NCBI RefSeq assembly: GCF_004916905.1
Contig: NZ_SDLV01000006.1
Location: forward strand, 62,001-126,000
Source of the DNA: Chryseobacterium candidae
GTDB lineage: Bacteria > Bacteroidota > Bacteroidia > Flavobacteriales > Weeksellaceae
Direction of reading: 5' to 3'
DNA: 64,000 bases
How positions within the stretch are numbered: the stretch's first letter is position 1; every line of letters starts with the position of its first letter. The notes under the pieces are model-generated. The model saw nothing but the letters and a program-made list of their open reading frames with translations, did not search any database and was not told the DNA's origin. The position numbers and the translations under genes were made by a program. Positions 44,456 to 54,328 of this stretch are shown here, in pieces.

Positions 44456-44923
44456 ATGGAAAATATTCTTTATATAATTTTTGATATTTTAAATTTTGGA
44501 TGGGTCGCTTTCTTATGGGTATTTACTCTGAAGAACTATAACACTTTGCCAGAGAGAATTCCCGTCCATTTTGATATGGAAGGAAAAGCGGATGGATTTG
44601 GTGGGAAAATATATGCCTTTCTGATCCCTGTAATTGCTCTGGGATTGTATGCTGTATTCACTTATGGAACAAGACATCCCGAAGACACAAATTTTCCTGT
44701 AGAAATTACAGATCAAAACATGAATACTCAGTTTTTAATTATGAAAACCGGACTGAGAATTCTTTTTGTTCTGCTGGCAGTGGTTTTTCTGAATCTTCAG
44801 GACTATATGTTCAGATATGCGGTTGATGATAAAGCTAAACCCAGAATTTCATTGGCAACTCTATTTTTATCAGTTATTTTATTTACTCCTGCATTACTCT
44901 TTATCGCTCATCTATTTAAATGA
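44456..44923 (+). CDS. DUF1648-containing membrane protein
   Basis: A 155-residue protein with four membrane helices (about 4-24, 55-72, 95-115, 130-152). The loop LPERIPVHFDMEGKADGFG is the DUF1648 signature (PxHFDxxGxxDGFG). Function unknown. The stop overlaps the cupin start by 4 bases. Confidence 0.85.
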   Translation: MENILYIIFDILNFGWVAFLWVFTLKNYNTLPERIPVHFDMEGKADGFGGKIYAFLIPVIALGLYAVFTYGTRHPEDTNFPVEITDQNMNTQFLIMKTGLRILFVLLAVVFLNLQDYMFRYAVDDKAKPRISLATLFLSVILFTPALLFIAHLFK

Positions 44924-45264
44924 TACATTCTAAAAATAATTCAGAACATTATACGTGGGGAAACCAATGTGACAGCTGGATTCTTAAAAACACGCAAGAC
45001 TTATCCATAAAGCAGGAGAAAATGCCCGCGGGAACTTCAGAGAAACTTCATTATCATAAAGTGGCAGAACAGTTTTTTTACATTCTGAAAGGAGAAGCGG
45101 TATTGTATATTCGTGGAGAAAAATTTCTGGTTGGCCAGGGAGAATCTATATCTGTTGAACCGGGATCGAAGCATTTTATCTCCAATGAATCGACTGAAGA
45201 AATCGAATTTTTAGTCATATCTAACCCTTGTACAGATCATGACAGAATTGAAATTAAAGAATAA
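44920..45264 (+). CDS. Cupin-domain protein
   Basis: A 114-residue single cupin. Metal motif 1 is GTSEKLHYHKVAEQFFYILKG-like (histidines at about 45-47, glutamate 51); motif 2 is PGSKHFISN. It overlaps the DUF1648 gene by 4 bases and precedes waaA by 5 bases, so it is an operon member. Substrate unknown. Confidence 0.88.
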   Translation: MIHSKNNSEHYTWGNQCDSWILKNTQDLSIKQEKMPAGTSEKLHYHKVAEQFFYILKGEAVLYIRGEKFLVGQGESISVEPGSKHFISNESTEEIEFLVISNPCTDHDRIEIKE

Positions 45265-45269
45265 GTAAA

Positions 45270-46508
45270 ATGGCTTTTTTATACAATATATTGATCAGTC
45301 TCTTTACCCTTGGAATGAAGGCCTTCGCATTGGTTAATAATAAAACTAAAAAAGGCGTTGAAGGAAGAAAGCAGTCTTTGGATAAAGTAAAATCTGTATT
45401 TTCAAAAACAGATAAAGTCATCTGGATGCATGCGGCAAGTCTGGGTGAATATGAGCAGGGATTACCTGTATTAGAAAGGCTTAAAGAAAATTTTCCTCAG
45501 CACAAAATATTGGTAACCTTCTTTTCCCCATCAGGATATGAAAATGTTGTTAAGAAGAAACACATTGCTGACGTTATCTGTTATTTGCCTTTCGACAATA
45601 AAAAGGCCGTAAAAGAATTTACAGATCAGTTTAATACTGAACTATTTTTTACGGTTAAATATGATTATTGGTACAACCTCCTTGCAGAATTAAAGAATAA
45701 AGGGACAAAAGTCTATGTGATCTCAGCATTGTTTTACGAAAGACAGTCTTTCTTTACTTCCTACGGAAAATGGTTTGTAAAACAGCTTCAGAAAAATGTA
45801 GATTGGTTTTTCCACCAGACTCAGTTTTCATTGGCTTTGGCGAAAAGTGTTGGATTAACGAAGTCTTCCGTAACAGGTGATACCAGGTTTGACAGGGTAA
45901 AACAGCTCCGCAAAAGAAATAATCATGTAGATTATATTACAGAATTTATCGGAGGGAATAAAGCTGTTGTTTTCGGAAGTTCGTGGCAGGCGGAAGAGAA
46001 AATAGCAGAAGTGGTTTCGCGTAAAAATAATACGGTAAAACTTATAATAGCACCTCATGATCTGAAAAGAGTAGAGCATCTGAAAAATATATTCCCAGAT
46101 GCTTTACTGTACAGCGAAATACAAAATACTCACATATCAGTTTTCAATACTCAGATTCTGATCATAGACAGTATTGGTTTATTATCGAAGCTATATTCTT
46201 ATGCGGATGTAGCTGTTGTAGGAGGTGGATTTCATGAGGCGGGACTTCATAATATTCTGGAAGCTGCTGCTTTTGGTGTTCCCGTGATTTTTGGGAATCA
46301 TTATAAAAAGAATCCGGAAGCTGATGACCTGATCTCTGCTAATGGTGGAAAATCTTTCTCGAATGAGTATGCTGCCTCAGAATTTGTGTTATTTCTCGCC
46401 AATGACGATAATAAGGAAGAGCTGATCGCAATGTCTGAAAATGCCGGGAAATTTGTAGATGAAAAACCAGACTCTACCAAAATTATTCTTCAGAAAATTC
46501 TATCTTAA
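45270..46508 (+). CDS. waaA: 3-deoxy-D-manno-octulosonic acid transferase
   Basis: WaaA (KdtA) moves Kdo from CMP-Kdo to lipid A precursors. The 412 residues are normal. Early are WMHAASLGEYEQGLPVLERL near residue 50 and VTFFSPSGYEN near 88; the donor domain has VFGSSWQAEEK near 235, APHDLKRV and VGGGFHEAGLHNILEAAAF near 320, all typical. Its end overlaps the convergent 208-residue gene by 9 bases. Confidence 0.96.
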   Translation: MAFLYNILISLFTLGMKAFALVNNKTKKGVEGRKQSLDKVKSVFSKTDKVIWMHAASLGEYEQGLPVLERLKENFPQHKILVTFFSPSGYENVVKKKHIADVICYLPFDNKKAVKEFTDQFNTELFFTVKYDYWYNLLAELKNKGTKVYVISALFYERQSFFTSYGKWFVKQLQKNVDWFFHQTQFSLALAKSVGLTKSSVTGDTRFDRVKQLRKRNNHVDYITEFIGGNKAVVFGSSWQAEEKIAEVVSRKNNTVKLIIAPHDLKRVEHLKNIFPDALLYSEIQNTHISVFNTQILIIDSIGLLSKLYSYADVAVVGGGFHEAGLHNILEAAAFGVPVIFGNHYKKNPEADDLISANGGKSFSNEYAASEFVLFLANDDNKEELIAMSENAGKFVDEKPDSTKIILQKILS

Positions 46509-47126
46509 GAATCCCTGGCTTTTAATGTCTTTCATGATCTGATCGATGTTATCAGGAATCCTGTCACATTCAAACCAGTTGAAGTCAAGACCATTGTTGA
46601 TACAGAGCTTTTGGAGATAATGATTTTCTAAAATTTTATCCAGAGTATCACGAAGATATTCATCAATTTCTATCCAGTAATCCTCATCCAGCTTCTTAAC
46701 AAGGGTCAACGATTTAAATATTTTATTGATAATGTAAATATAAAGTTTGTAGACATTGTCAAACCTTTGTCTGCTGAGGTCACTGTTGTTTTCCAATACC
46801 TTGTTAACGAGAAAAAGATTCAGAGAAATCTCTCCGAATTTATCGGTGGTAACTTTTGTGTGTTCTGTGATTTCAGCACTTATTTTTCGTACAGCAGACA
46901 GAAAATATTGGGCATTTCCCACATATTTTGAAGCCAGAAGAACCTGTTCTTTTATATGTTCTTCCATGGCATTTCTTTTATCATCGGTAGTTTCGGGATC
47001 TATCAGTTCAAAGTAGAGCTTTTTGGACAATAATTTATCCTTTCTCAGAAGTCTGAAAATAAGCTTATCCTTCTCTGCTCCGGAAAAAGCACTCAGAGCA
47101 GCTTTAAACTCTTTAGAATATTCCAT
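46500..47126 (-). CDS. Conserved all-helical hypothetical protein
   Basis: A 208-residue cytoplasmic protein, mostly helical and charged, starting MEYSKEFKAALSAFSGAEKD. Motifs such as KLYFELIDPETTDDKRNAME and EDYWIEIDEYLRDTLDKILE look conserved, but match no family I can name. It overlaps the GT2 stop/start junction upstream (47126) by one base and converges with waaA. Confidence 0.75.
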   Translation of the reverse strand: MEYSKEFKAALSAFSGAEKDKLIFRLLRKDKLLSKKLYFELIDPETTDDKRNAMEEHIKEQVLLASKYVGNAQYFLSAVRKISAEITEHTKVTTDKFGEISLNLFLVNKVLENNSDLSRQRFDNVYKLYIYIINKIFKSLTLVKKLDEDYWIEIDEYLRDTLDKILENHYLQKLCINNGLDFNWFECDRIPDNIDQIMKDIKSQGFLR

Positions 47127-47881
47127 TAATTAAAAATTTTCGAGTACTTCAGGAATCCGTTGAGTGCCCAGTTAGCGGTATAATACAATGATTTTACTGT
47201 TGAGAATCCCATGAAGTCTTTATAGACAAGATACTGATCTTTGATGATATTTTTCTTATTTCTGGAAACACTGTTTTCACGCATTCTGTATTTTGCCATT
47301 GTCTTTTTTACAGGAATCCCTTCCGGTATTACTTTTAAAAGATTCAGCCACATCACATGATCTTCACGCTTACTTTTTACAGGGAACATAAATTTCCCGG
47401 CTCTTTTAGTATCATACATCGTAGAAACCGGTGCAAGACGGCATGTTTTCAGCAGATTGGAGAACGTAACTGTCTTTTCCGCCAGAAAATCTTTCAGAAT
47501 AGGCTCAAGCTGTTCATTGCATCTTGAATAATTACAATAAACAAGTTCTGCTTTATGCTCCTGCATATAATCCGTCATCGTTTCCAGATACTCAGGATAC
47601 CAATAATCGTCAGAATCCAGAAAAGCAATATATCTTCCCTGTGCTCTTTCCAGACTTTTGTTTCTTGCATTTCCTGCACCTCCGTTTTTCTCCAGTACCA
47701 ATAGTTTTATTCTGGGATCATTATATTTTCTGATGATCTCAACAGTATTATCTTGAGAAAGATCATCTGTGACCAGCCATTCCCAGTTTTCATAGGTTTG
47801 GTTAAGAACAGACTGTATGGTTTCCTCGATAAATTCCGCTGAATTGTAGCAAGGAGTAATAATAGAGACAAGATTTTTCAT
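47126..47881 (-). CDS. Glycosyltransferase family 2
   Basis: A 251-residue GT2 enzyme: LVSIITPCYNSAEFIEETIQ, TDDLSQDNTVEIIRKY and the DxD motif in YIAFLDSDDYWYP near residue 95. It resembles WcaA/Cps-type sugar transferases. It is outside the glycosyltransferase island and next to an acyltransferase, so it may also act on surface glycan. Acceptor unknown. Confidence 0.92.
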   Translation of the reverse strand: MKNLVSIITPCYNSAEFIEETIQSVLNQTYENWEWLVTDDLSQDNTVEIIRKYNDPRIKLLVLEKNGGAGNARNKSLERAQGRYIAFLDSDDYWYPEYLETMTDYMQEHKAELVYCNYSRCNEQLEPILKDFLAEKTVTFSNLLKTCRLAPVSTMYDTKRAGKFMFPVKSKREDHVMWLNLLKVIPEGIPVKKTMAKYRMRENSVSRNKKNIIKDQYLVYKDFMGFSTVKSLYYTANWALNGFLKYSKIFN

Positions 47882-47903
47882 TTATGTTTTTTATACTGCA
47901 AAA

Positions 47904-48881
47904 TTATAAAAATCTTTTTTCATAAAGATGCCAGGAGCTTACACCTACAGCAACTACCACCAACATGCATACCAAAGCCATTACAAAAGGATTGTAATCT
48001 TCGAATAATCCTAAAGTCTGGAAAGTTCTGATGATAGGAAAGTGAAAAATATAAATTCCGTATGTGAAATCACCATATTTTCCGAAATTATTTAAGAATT
48101 TAAATGAATAGGCAATATACATTACGATAACACCGATCATCATTGGGGAAAAAAGCTGGATAGGTAAATATAAATCAATCCACACCGTGGCAAGAGCAAT
48201 GACGAAAATGATATTTTTATGTTGGATGAATTTATCAAAATTAAAGTAGATCAGCATTCCGGGGATAAAATAGGATAATGTTCCTGGAAGCTGTTTGGCA
48301 AGTGAAATTTTATTTAAAGATTCAAAATAGTTGAGATAAATAAGTGATAAAAAATATAAAATAATCAAACTGGTATTTCTGTACTTATTATTCTTCCCGA
48401 AAAGCAAAAACAACAGAGGAACTGCAAAATAGTAGCACATTTCTATTTTCAGTGTCCATAGGGCACCGTTCACTGCCTGATTTCCAAAAACTCCCGGAAG
48501 CCAGGGCGCTTTAAAATTTAAAAATAATGAATTCCAGAAAAGGTATTTGTAAACCTGTGTATTGCTGAAATATTCGGTGAAAGAATATGTACTTACCAGG
48601 CTTAATAAAATTGCACATAAAAAAATAACCAATAAGTAAGCGGGAACAATTCTTCTGATTCTCTTTTTTAAATAACTTTTCAGGCTTGAAGACCTTTCAT
48701 AGCTCCTTGCAATCAGAAATCCGCTCACAGCGAAGAACCCGAAAACGGCAATTTCTATAGGACTGTACTCAAAAATTTTGAGATCAGGAGAAGCGCTGAG
48801 GGTGCCAAGATGTCCAAGAAAGACAATAAAGGCGAGGAGAACACGTATAAAGTCAAAATTGTTTTTCGTTATATCCTGCAT
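47904..48881 (-). CDS. Acyltransferase 3 (OafA-like O-acetyltransferase)
   Basis: A 325-residue integral membrane protein with about ten helices. The start MQDITKNNFDFIRVLLAFIVFLGHL is the standard N-terminus, with the catalytic histidine in FLGHLGTL near residue 22; FAVSGFLIARSYERS near 55 and WTLKIEMCYYFAVPL near 145 follow. It acetylates surface sugars. A longer reading to 49022 is not supported. It sits upstream of the GT2 gene and may be co-transcribed with it. Confidence 0.92.
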   Translation of the reverse strand: MQDITKNNFDFIRVLLAFIVFLGHLGTLSASPDLKIFEYSPIEIAVFGFFAVSGFLIARSYERSSSLKSYLKKRIRRIVPAYLLVIFLCAILLSLVSTYSFTEYFSNTQVYKYLFWNSLFLNFKAPWLPGVFGNQAVNGALWTLKIEMCYYFAVPLLFLLFGKNNKYRNTSLIILYFLSLIYLNYFESLNKISLAKQLPGTLSYFIPGMLIYFNFDKFIQHKNIIFVIALATVWIDLYLPIQLFSPMMIGVIVMYIAYSFKFLNNFGKYGDFTYGIYIFHFPIIRTFQTLGLFEDYNPFVMALVCMLVVVAVGVSSWHLYEKRFL

Positions 48882-49080
48882 CTGTATTTTGTTTCCTGCA
48901 AAAATAACTTTTTTAATAGAATGAATGATGCTCATATATTCATTATTTGTTAAATAAAGGGAAAATGAGGTCTTCGTATTTTTAAATATATATAAATATA
49001 GGGAGATGAAATAATTTTTCATAAAAAATAGTAATATAAATCAAAAAAATTATAATTTTAGCGCTTGAAAAAATTGATCT

Positions 49081-49557
49081 ATGAAGAAATTAGCATTACT
49101 ATTTGCAGGTTTATCTTTGTTTGCTGCAGCTACAGGCTGTAGTAGTGACAATGATACTGTTCTGGAAGCTCCTCTTGTTGGGACATGGCAACCGTTAAAA
49201 GAAGTAGTTACCACTGTAGAAGTTGGTGAAGACCCGGTTTCTAACACGATTACTTATACAGATTGTCAGAAACAGACAAGATGGTGGTTTAGCGTAGACT
49301 CCAAAGGAGGGAAAACGAACTGGGGAGATACTGCTACACCTGGTCAGTGTGCTATTCTTTCAGATATCAAATTCAATTATACTTATAATAAGGAAGGGAA
49401 AGACGTTCAGATGAAAATCCAGGGAATAGTAGAACCGCAAAATGCAAAGGTTATTACTTTGGATGCTACAACGCTCAATCTTGCTGTAAGAGAGGAGACT
49501 CAGGATCCTAAGATATTCCAGACAAGAACATATACCTTCAAAAGAGTTACTCAATAA
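49081..49557 (+). CDS. Lipocalin-like lipoprotein
   Basis: A 158-residue lipoprotein, signal peptide ending TGC (Cys20) and a following acidic SSDND. APLVGTWQPLKEVVTT near residue 30 is the lipocalin-like GxW motif, with a beta-rich remainder and a cysteine pair (DCQKQ, GQCAI). Ligand unknown. Monocistronic. Confidence 0.87.
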   Translation: MKKLALLFAGLSLFAAATGCSSDNDTVLEAPLVGTWQPLKEVVTTVEVGEDPVSNTITYTDCQKQTRWWFSVDSKGGKTNWGDTATPGQCAILSDIKFNYTYNKEGKDVQMKIQGIVEPQNAKVITLDATTLNLAVREETQDPKIFQTRTYTFKRVTQ

Positions 49558-49580
49558 TAGTATATGCTTCAGGATATAAA

Positions 49581-49611
49581 AAAGATCTCATCTCCGGATG
49601 GGATTTTTTTG
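49581..49611 (+). terminator. Terminator after the lipocalin-like gene
   Basis: An A-rich 5' arm with GATCTCATC pairs with GGATGGGATT across a short loop, followed by seven Ts. Confidence 0.7.
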
Positions 49612-49729
49612 TGGAGGATAGAATTTGTAATTCATCATAAATTCATTTCTATTTACTTTAAAATCATTAATTTTGTGAATCTTGTCAAAAAGAAAAATAA
49701 TTCAGTCTAACATATAACATATATATCAA

Positions 49730-52543
49730 GTGTTTTACGATCATCAGCAGATAGAAAAAAAGTGGCAGAAATACTGGGAGGAAAATCAAACCTATAAAAC
49801 CTCTAATAACACAGACAAACCAAAGTTTTATGTACTCGATATGTTCCCGTACCCATCAGGAGCAGGACTTCACGTAGGTCACCCGCTGGGATATATTGCA
49901 TCGGATATCTATGCGAGATACAAAAGACATCAGGGGTTTAATGTACTCCACCCGGTAGGATATGACAGCTTTGGACTTCCAGCTGAACAATATGCGATCC
50001 AGACAGGGCAGCACCCGGCTATTACTACAGAACAGAATATCAACAGATACGAAGAGCAGTTGAAAAAAATCGGGTTCTCATTCGACTGGAGCAGGGAAGT
50101 AAGAACTTCAGACGCTTCTTATTATAAATGGACACAGTGGATTTTTATCCAGCTGTATCATTCCTGGTATAATAAAAATACGGATAAGGCAGAATCTATT
50201 GATTCTTTGATTCACCATTTTGAAGAAAAAGGAACAGAAGGATTAAATGCTAATCAGAACGACGAATTAAATTTCACAGCAGAAGAATGGAAGAGCGCCT
50301 CCGAAATTGATAAAGAAGATATCCTTTTAAATTATCGTCTTGCTTACAGAGCGGAAACAACAGTAAACTGGTGTCCTGCATTAGGAACTGTTCTGGCCAA
50401 TGATGAAGTAAAGGATGGGAAATCTGAAAGAGGAGGATTCCCTGTATTTCAAAAGAAAATGATGCAGTGGAGTATGAGAATTTCTGCGTACTCTGAAAGA
50501 TTATTACAAGGATTGAATACATTAGACTGGCCGCAGCCGCTGAAAGATTCCCAGGAATACTGGATCGGGAAATCTCAGGGAGCGCAGGTTCGTTTCAAGG
50601 TAGAAGGGCATTATGAAATCGTTGAGGTATTTACCACAAGACCCGACACCATCTTTGGAGCAACCTTTATGGTATTGGCTCCGGAAAATCCTTTAGTGGA
50701 AACCATTACTACAGATGCTCAAAAGGTAGAAGTAGATACTTATATTGAAGAAACTTCCAAAAAGACGGAGAGAGACAGAATGTCTGACGTGAAAAACGTG
50801 AGCGGAGCTTTCACCGGAAGTTATGCAATTAATCCGTTCAGCAATGAAAAAATGCCTGTCTATATTTCAGACTATGTATTGATGGGATATGGAACAGGAG
50901 CTGTAATGGCAGTTCCGGCGCACGATGAGCGTGACCATAGATTTGCTAAGAAATTTAATCTTGAAATCAAGAAAGTTGTAGAAACGGAAGAAGACGTTCA
51001 GGAAAAATCTTTTGATTCTAAAGATTCCGTTTGTGTCAACTCTGATTTCTTGAACGGATTGAATTATAACGATGCAAAATCAAAAATAATTTCAGAGATC
51101 GAAACGAAAGGTATCGGTCATGGAACTACCAACTACAGACAGCGTGATGCTATTTTCTCAAGACAGCGTTATTGGGGAGAACCTGTTCCTATATATTATA
51201 AGGATGGGATGCCTTGTACATTACCTGCTTCTGCTTTACCGTTGGAACTTCCTGAAGTTGAAAAATATTTACCTACAGAAGACGGAGATCCGCCACTGGG
51301 AAATGCAAAAGAATTTGCATGGGATGAAGCTAATCAGAAAGTAGTAGCTACAGATTTAATTGATGACAAAACTATTTTCGCGTTAGAATTATCTACAATG
51401 CCGGGCTGGGCAGGAAGTTCATGGTATTTCCTTAGATATATGGATCCGCAAAATGACGGAGAATTCTGTGCAAAGAATCTTTCAGACTATTGGGGACAGG
51501 TAGATTTATATATAGGAGGGAGCGAACATGCAACCGGACATTTGTTATATTCCCGTTTCTGGAACATGTTCTTAAAAGACAGAGGATATATCAGCCATGA
51601 TGAGCCATTCCAGAAATTGATCAACCAGGGAATGATCTTAGGGATGAGTGCATTTGTATACAGAATTGACGGAACAAATCAATATGTATCTAAAAATTTA
51701 GCCAAAGACTACCAGACTCAGCAGATTCACGTTGACGTATCTTTATTAAAAGGAACTTCTGATGAATTGGATACTGAAGCTTTCAAAGCTTGGAGACCGG
51801 ATTATGCCGATGCTGAATTTATTCTGGAAGACGGAAAATACATCACAGACCGTGAAGTAGAAAAAATGTCCAAGTCAAAGTACAATGTAGTAAATCCTGA
51901 TGATATCTGTGAAGAGTATGGAGCAGACGGATTAAGATTATATGAAATGTTCTTAGGACCACTGGAACAGTCCAAGCCTTGGAATACCCAAGGGCTAAGC
52001 GGAGTATATGGTTTCCTTAAAAAATTCTGGAACCTGTATTTTAACGGAGACGTATTTGAAATTTCAGACGAAGAACCTACAAAAGCAGAATACAAAGTTT
52101 TACATACCTTAATAAAGAAGGTAGTATATGATATTGAAAACTTCTCTTTCAATACTTCAGTATCATCCTTTATGATCGCTGTGAATGAGCTTCAGAAAAT
52201 AAAATGCAACAAGCGCAATATTTTAGAGCCACTGGCCGTTATCATTTCTCCGTATGCTCCTCACATCTGTGAAGAACTATGGAGTTTATTAGGTCACGGT
52301 ACATCGATAGAATTTGAAAAATTCCCGGTATTAAATGAAGATTATCTGGTTGAAGACGAAATTGAGTATCCGGTAAGTGTAAATGGTAAAATGAAGTTCA
52401 AAATTTCACTTTCAGCTCAATTATCTGCCAAGGAAGTGGAAGATTTGGTGATTTCGAACGAGAAAATGCAACAGATTTTGGAAGGTAAAACCCCTAAAAA
52501 AATCATTGTAGTCCCTCACCGTATTGTGAATATCGTAATTTAA
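49730..52543 (+). CDS. leuS: Leucyl-tRNA synthetase
   Basis: A 937-residue class I synthetase. The HIGH motif is in MFPYPSGAGLHVGHPLGY near residue 45; the editing domain (about 280-470) has TTRPDTIFGATFMVLAPENP and MAVPAHDERDHRFA; KMSKS is in EKMSKSKYNVVNPDD near residue 715; an anticodon-binding domain ends the protein. The reading frame begins with GTG at 49730 (FYDHQQIEKKW follows); the next ATG would cut into the conserved start, so GTG is the likely initiator. Confidence 0.97.
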   Translation: MFYDHQQIEKKWQKYWEENQTYKTSNNTDKPKFYVLDMFPYPSGAGLHVGHPLGYIASDIYARYKRHQGFNVLHPVGYDSFGLPAEQYAIQTGQHPAITTEQNINRYEEQLKKIGFSFDWSREVRTSDASYYKWTQWIFIQLYHSWYNKNTDKAESIDSLIHHFEEKGTEGLNANQNDELNFTAEEWKSASEIDKEDILLNYRLAYRAETTVNWCPALGTVLANDEVKDGKSERGGFPVFQKKMMQWSMRISAYSERLLQGLNTLDWPQPLKDSQEYWIGKSQGAQVRFKVEGHYEIVEVFTTRPDTIFGATFMVLAPENPLVETITTDAQKVEVDTYIEETSKKTERDRMSDVKNVSGAFTGSYAINPFSNEKMPVYISDYVLMGYGTGAVMAVPAHDERDHRFAKKFNLEIKKVVETEEDVQEKSFDSKDSVCVNSDFLNGLNYNDAKSKIISEIETKGIGHGTTNYRQRDAIFSRQRYWGEPVPIYYKDGMPCTLPASALPLELPEVEKYLPTEDGDPPLGNAKEFAWDEANQKVVATDLIDDKTIFALELSTMPGWAGSSWYFLRYMDPQNDGEFCAKNLSDYWGQVDLYIGGSEHATGHLLYSRFWNMFLKDRGYISHDEPFQKLINQGMILGMSAFVYRIDGTNQYVSKNLAKDYQTQQIHVDVSLLKGTSDELDTEAFKAWRPDYADAEFILEDGKYITDREVEKMSKSKYNVVNPDDICEEYGADGLRLYEMFLGPLEQSKPWNTQGLSGVYGFLKKFWNLYFNGDVFEISDEEPTKAEYKVLHTLIKKVVYDIENFSFNTSVSSFMIAVNELQKIKCNKRNILEPLAVIISPYAPHICEELWSLLGHGTSIEFEKFPVLNEDYLVEDEIEYPVSVNGKMKFKISLSAQLSAKEVEDLVISNEKMQQILEGKTPKKIIVVPHRIVNIVI

Positions 52544-52783
52544 AAAAAAATTAACATTGGGAAATTAAAAAAAATGGGTGTCTTATTTTTTTGATTTTTT
52601 AATTCAAATGTTAAATTTGGAAAAAATAAATAAAATAATTTAAAATAATTATTATTTCGAAATCGTATTAAAATTTCTTTATCAAAAAAAAGCAAAATGT
52701 TTAATTAAGACTCTTGCATTTTAATTAATTTTGCCTTTAATTTACACCCTGTAAAATTTTAAAACAATATAATTTAGTTAAAT
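52544..52783. other. Intergenic region before the TonB operon
   Basis: 240 very AT-rich bases with no ORF of note. It contains the -7 element TAATTTTG at 52726-52733, which fits the exbB promoter, with a leader of about 45 bases. Confidence 0.5.
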
Positions 52784-53647
52784 ATGGAAATGAATGTTTC
52801 AAAAAATGATGAGCAAGTAGTTGCTAGAAAGGCAGGAGGTTTAAATCCAGCTGTTATTATTCCTATTCTATTTGCTATAGGAGTATGTATTTATTTATTT
52901 GTTCTTGGTAGCCCAGGAAACTTTAAAGATGCAGATAAACTAGGAAACGGTTCTGTAGCTTTTTCAAGTGTTGAAGGAAAAGACATTCACCCAGAATCGT
53001 TTTTAGGTATTATCTACAAAGGAGGGGTTATTGTACCCATCTTGATTACTTTCATGATTACTGTAATCGTTTTCTCTTTTGAAAGATATTTCGTTCTTGG
53101 TAAAGCAGCTGGAAAAGGAAACTTAGACAACTTCGTTGTACAGGTAAGAAGCTTACTAAACCAAAACAAAATTGACGAAGCTATCGAAGAGTGTGACAGA
53201 CAGCAAGGTTCTGTTGGTAACGTAGTAAAAGAAGGTCTTACTACTTACAAAGCACTTTCTCACGATACTACATTAAATAAGGAGCAGAAAATGGTAGCGC
53301 TTAACAAAGCTATCGAAGAAGCTACTACTCTTGAGATGCCAATGCTTGAGAAAAACATGATGATCCTTTCTACTTTAGGTACTGTTGCAACATTAGTAGC
53401 ACTACTTGGAACGGTAATCGGGATGATCAAGGCGTTCTTCGCATTAGGTTCAGGAGGTGGTACTCCGGATGCTGCCGCTCTATCTACAGGTATCTCTGAA
53501 GCCTTGATCAACACGGCTTTAGGTATTGGTACTTCAGCAATCGCTATTATCCTTTACAACTTCTTTACATCTAAAATTGACGGATTAACTTACAAGATCG
53601 ATGAGATCTCTATGAGTATCCAACAGTCTTTCGCTGAATTCAACTAA
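52784..53647 (+). CDS. exbB: MotA/TolQ/ExbB proton channel protein
   Basis: A 287-residue inner-membrane protein with helices near 20-40, 75-95, 185-210 and 235-255. FMITVIVFSFERYFVLGKA and LGTVATLVALLGTVIGMIKAF and ALINTALGIGTSAIAIILYN are the MotA/ExbB signatures. With ExbD and TonB it powers outer-membrane uptake. First gene of the exbB-exbD-exbD-tonB operon. The N-terminal half has a long loop (NFKDADKLGNGS) found in Bacteroidetes members. Confidence 0.95.
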   Translation: MEMNVSKNDEQVVARKAGGLNPAVIIPILFAIGVCIYLFVLGSPGNFKDADKLGNGSVAFSSVEGKDIHPESFLGIIYKGGVIVPILITFMITVIVFSFERYFVLGKAAGKGNLDNFVVQVRSLLNQNKIDEAIEECDRQQGSVGNVVKEGLTTYKALSHDTTLNKEQKMVALNKAIEEATTLEMPMLEKNMMILSTLGTVATLVALLGTVIGMIKAFFALGSGGGTPDAAALSTGISEALINTALGIGTSAIAIILYNFFTSKIDGLTYKIDEISMSIQQSFAEFN

Positions 53648-53708
53648 GAATTAGCAGGATATTTGCATTAGCAATTAAAAGAAGTTTAATTAAAAATATT
53701 TTATAATA

Positions 53709-54317
53709 ATGGCGAGAGTCAAACCAAAAAGACATGGAGTAATTACGGACATGACTGCAATGTGTGACGTTGCGTTCCTACTCCTTACGTTCTTTATCTT
53801 GACCACTCAGTTTAAAAAACCTGACGTGGAGCAGATCAAACCGCCATCTTCAATTTCGGAAAAATTGCTTCCTGATGCTAGTTTAATGACTATCAACGCT
53901 ACTCCGGACGGAAAATTCTATTTCCAGCCAGTAGAAAATGCATCAGAAAGACTTGCTCTTTTGGATAAAATGGGACAAAAGTACGGTATTACTTTTGACA
54001 ACAACCAAAAAGCAGCTTTCCAGAAAATTCAGGCAATTGGAGTTCCAATGAACCAACTTAAAGGGTACTTGGACATGCCTGCAGATGAGCAGAAAAATTA
54101 TAAGAGTCCTACAGGTATTCCTATGGACAGTACAAATAAGCAATTAATTGATTGGGTAAAAGAAAGTTTGAGCGTTAACCCTGACTACAAGTTAGCTATT
54201 AAAGGTGACGTTACAACTGAATATCCGAAAGTTAAAAGCCTATTTGAGGGTTTAAGAGATATTGATTTTCTTAAATTTTGGTTGATTACATCACAAGAAG
54301 GTAAACCTAACGAATAA
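53709..54317 (+). CDS. ExbD-family protein, first copy
   Basis: A 202-residue protein with one membrane helix (about 12-34) containing MTAMCDVAFLLLTFFILTTQF; the aspartate in MCDVAF is the conserved proton-path residue. The periplasmic domain is longer than usual and ends LKFWLITSQEGKPNE. It is divergent in sequence from the second ExbD, so each may have its own partner or role. 61 bases from exbB. Confidence 0.93.
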   Translation: MARVKPKRHGVITDMTAMCDVAFLLLTFFILTTQFKKPDVEQIKPPSSISEKLLPDASLMTINATPDGKFYFQPVENASERLALLDKMGQKYGITFDNNQKAAFQKIQAIGVPMNQLKGYLDMPADEQKNYKSPTGIPMDSTNKQLIDWVKESLSVNPDYKLAIKGDVTTEYPKVKSLFEGLRDIDFLKFWLITSQEGKPNE

Positions 54318-54328
54318 TATCGATAGAA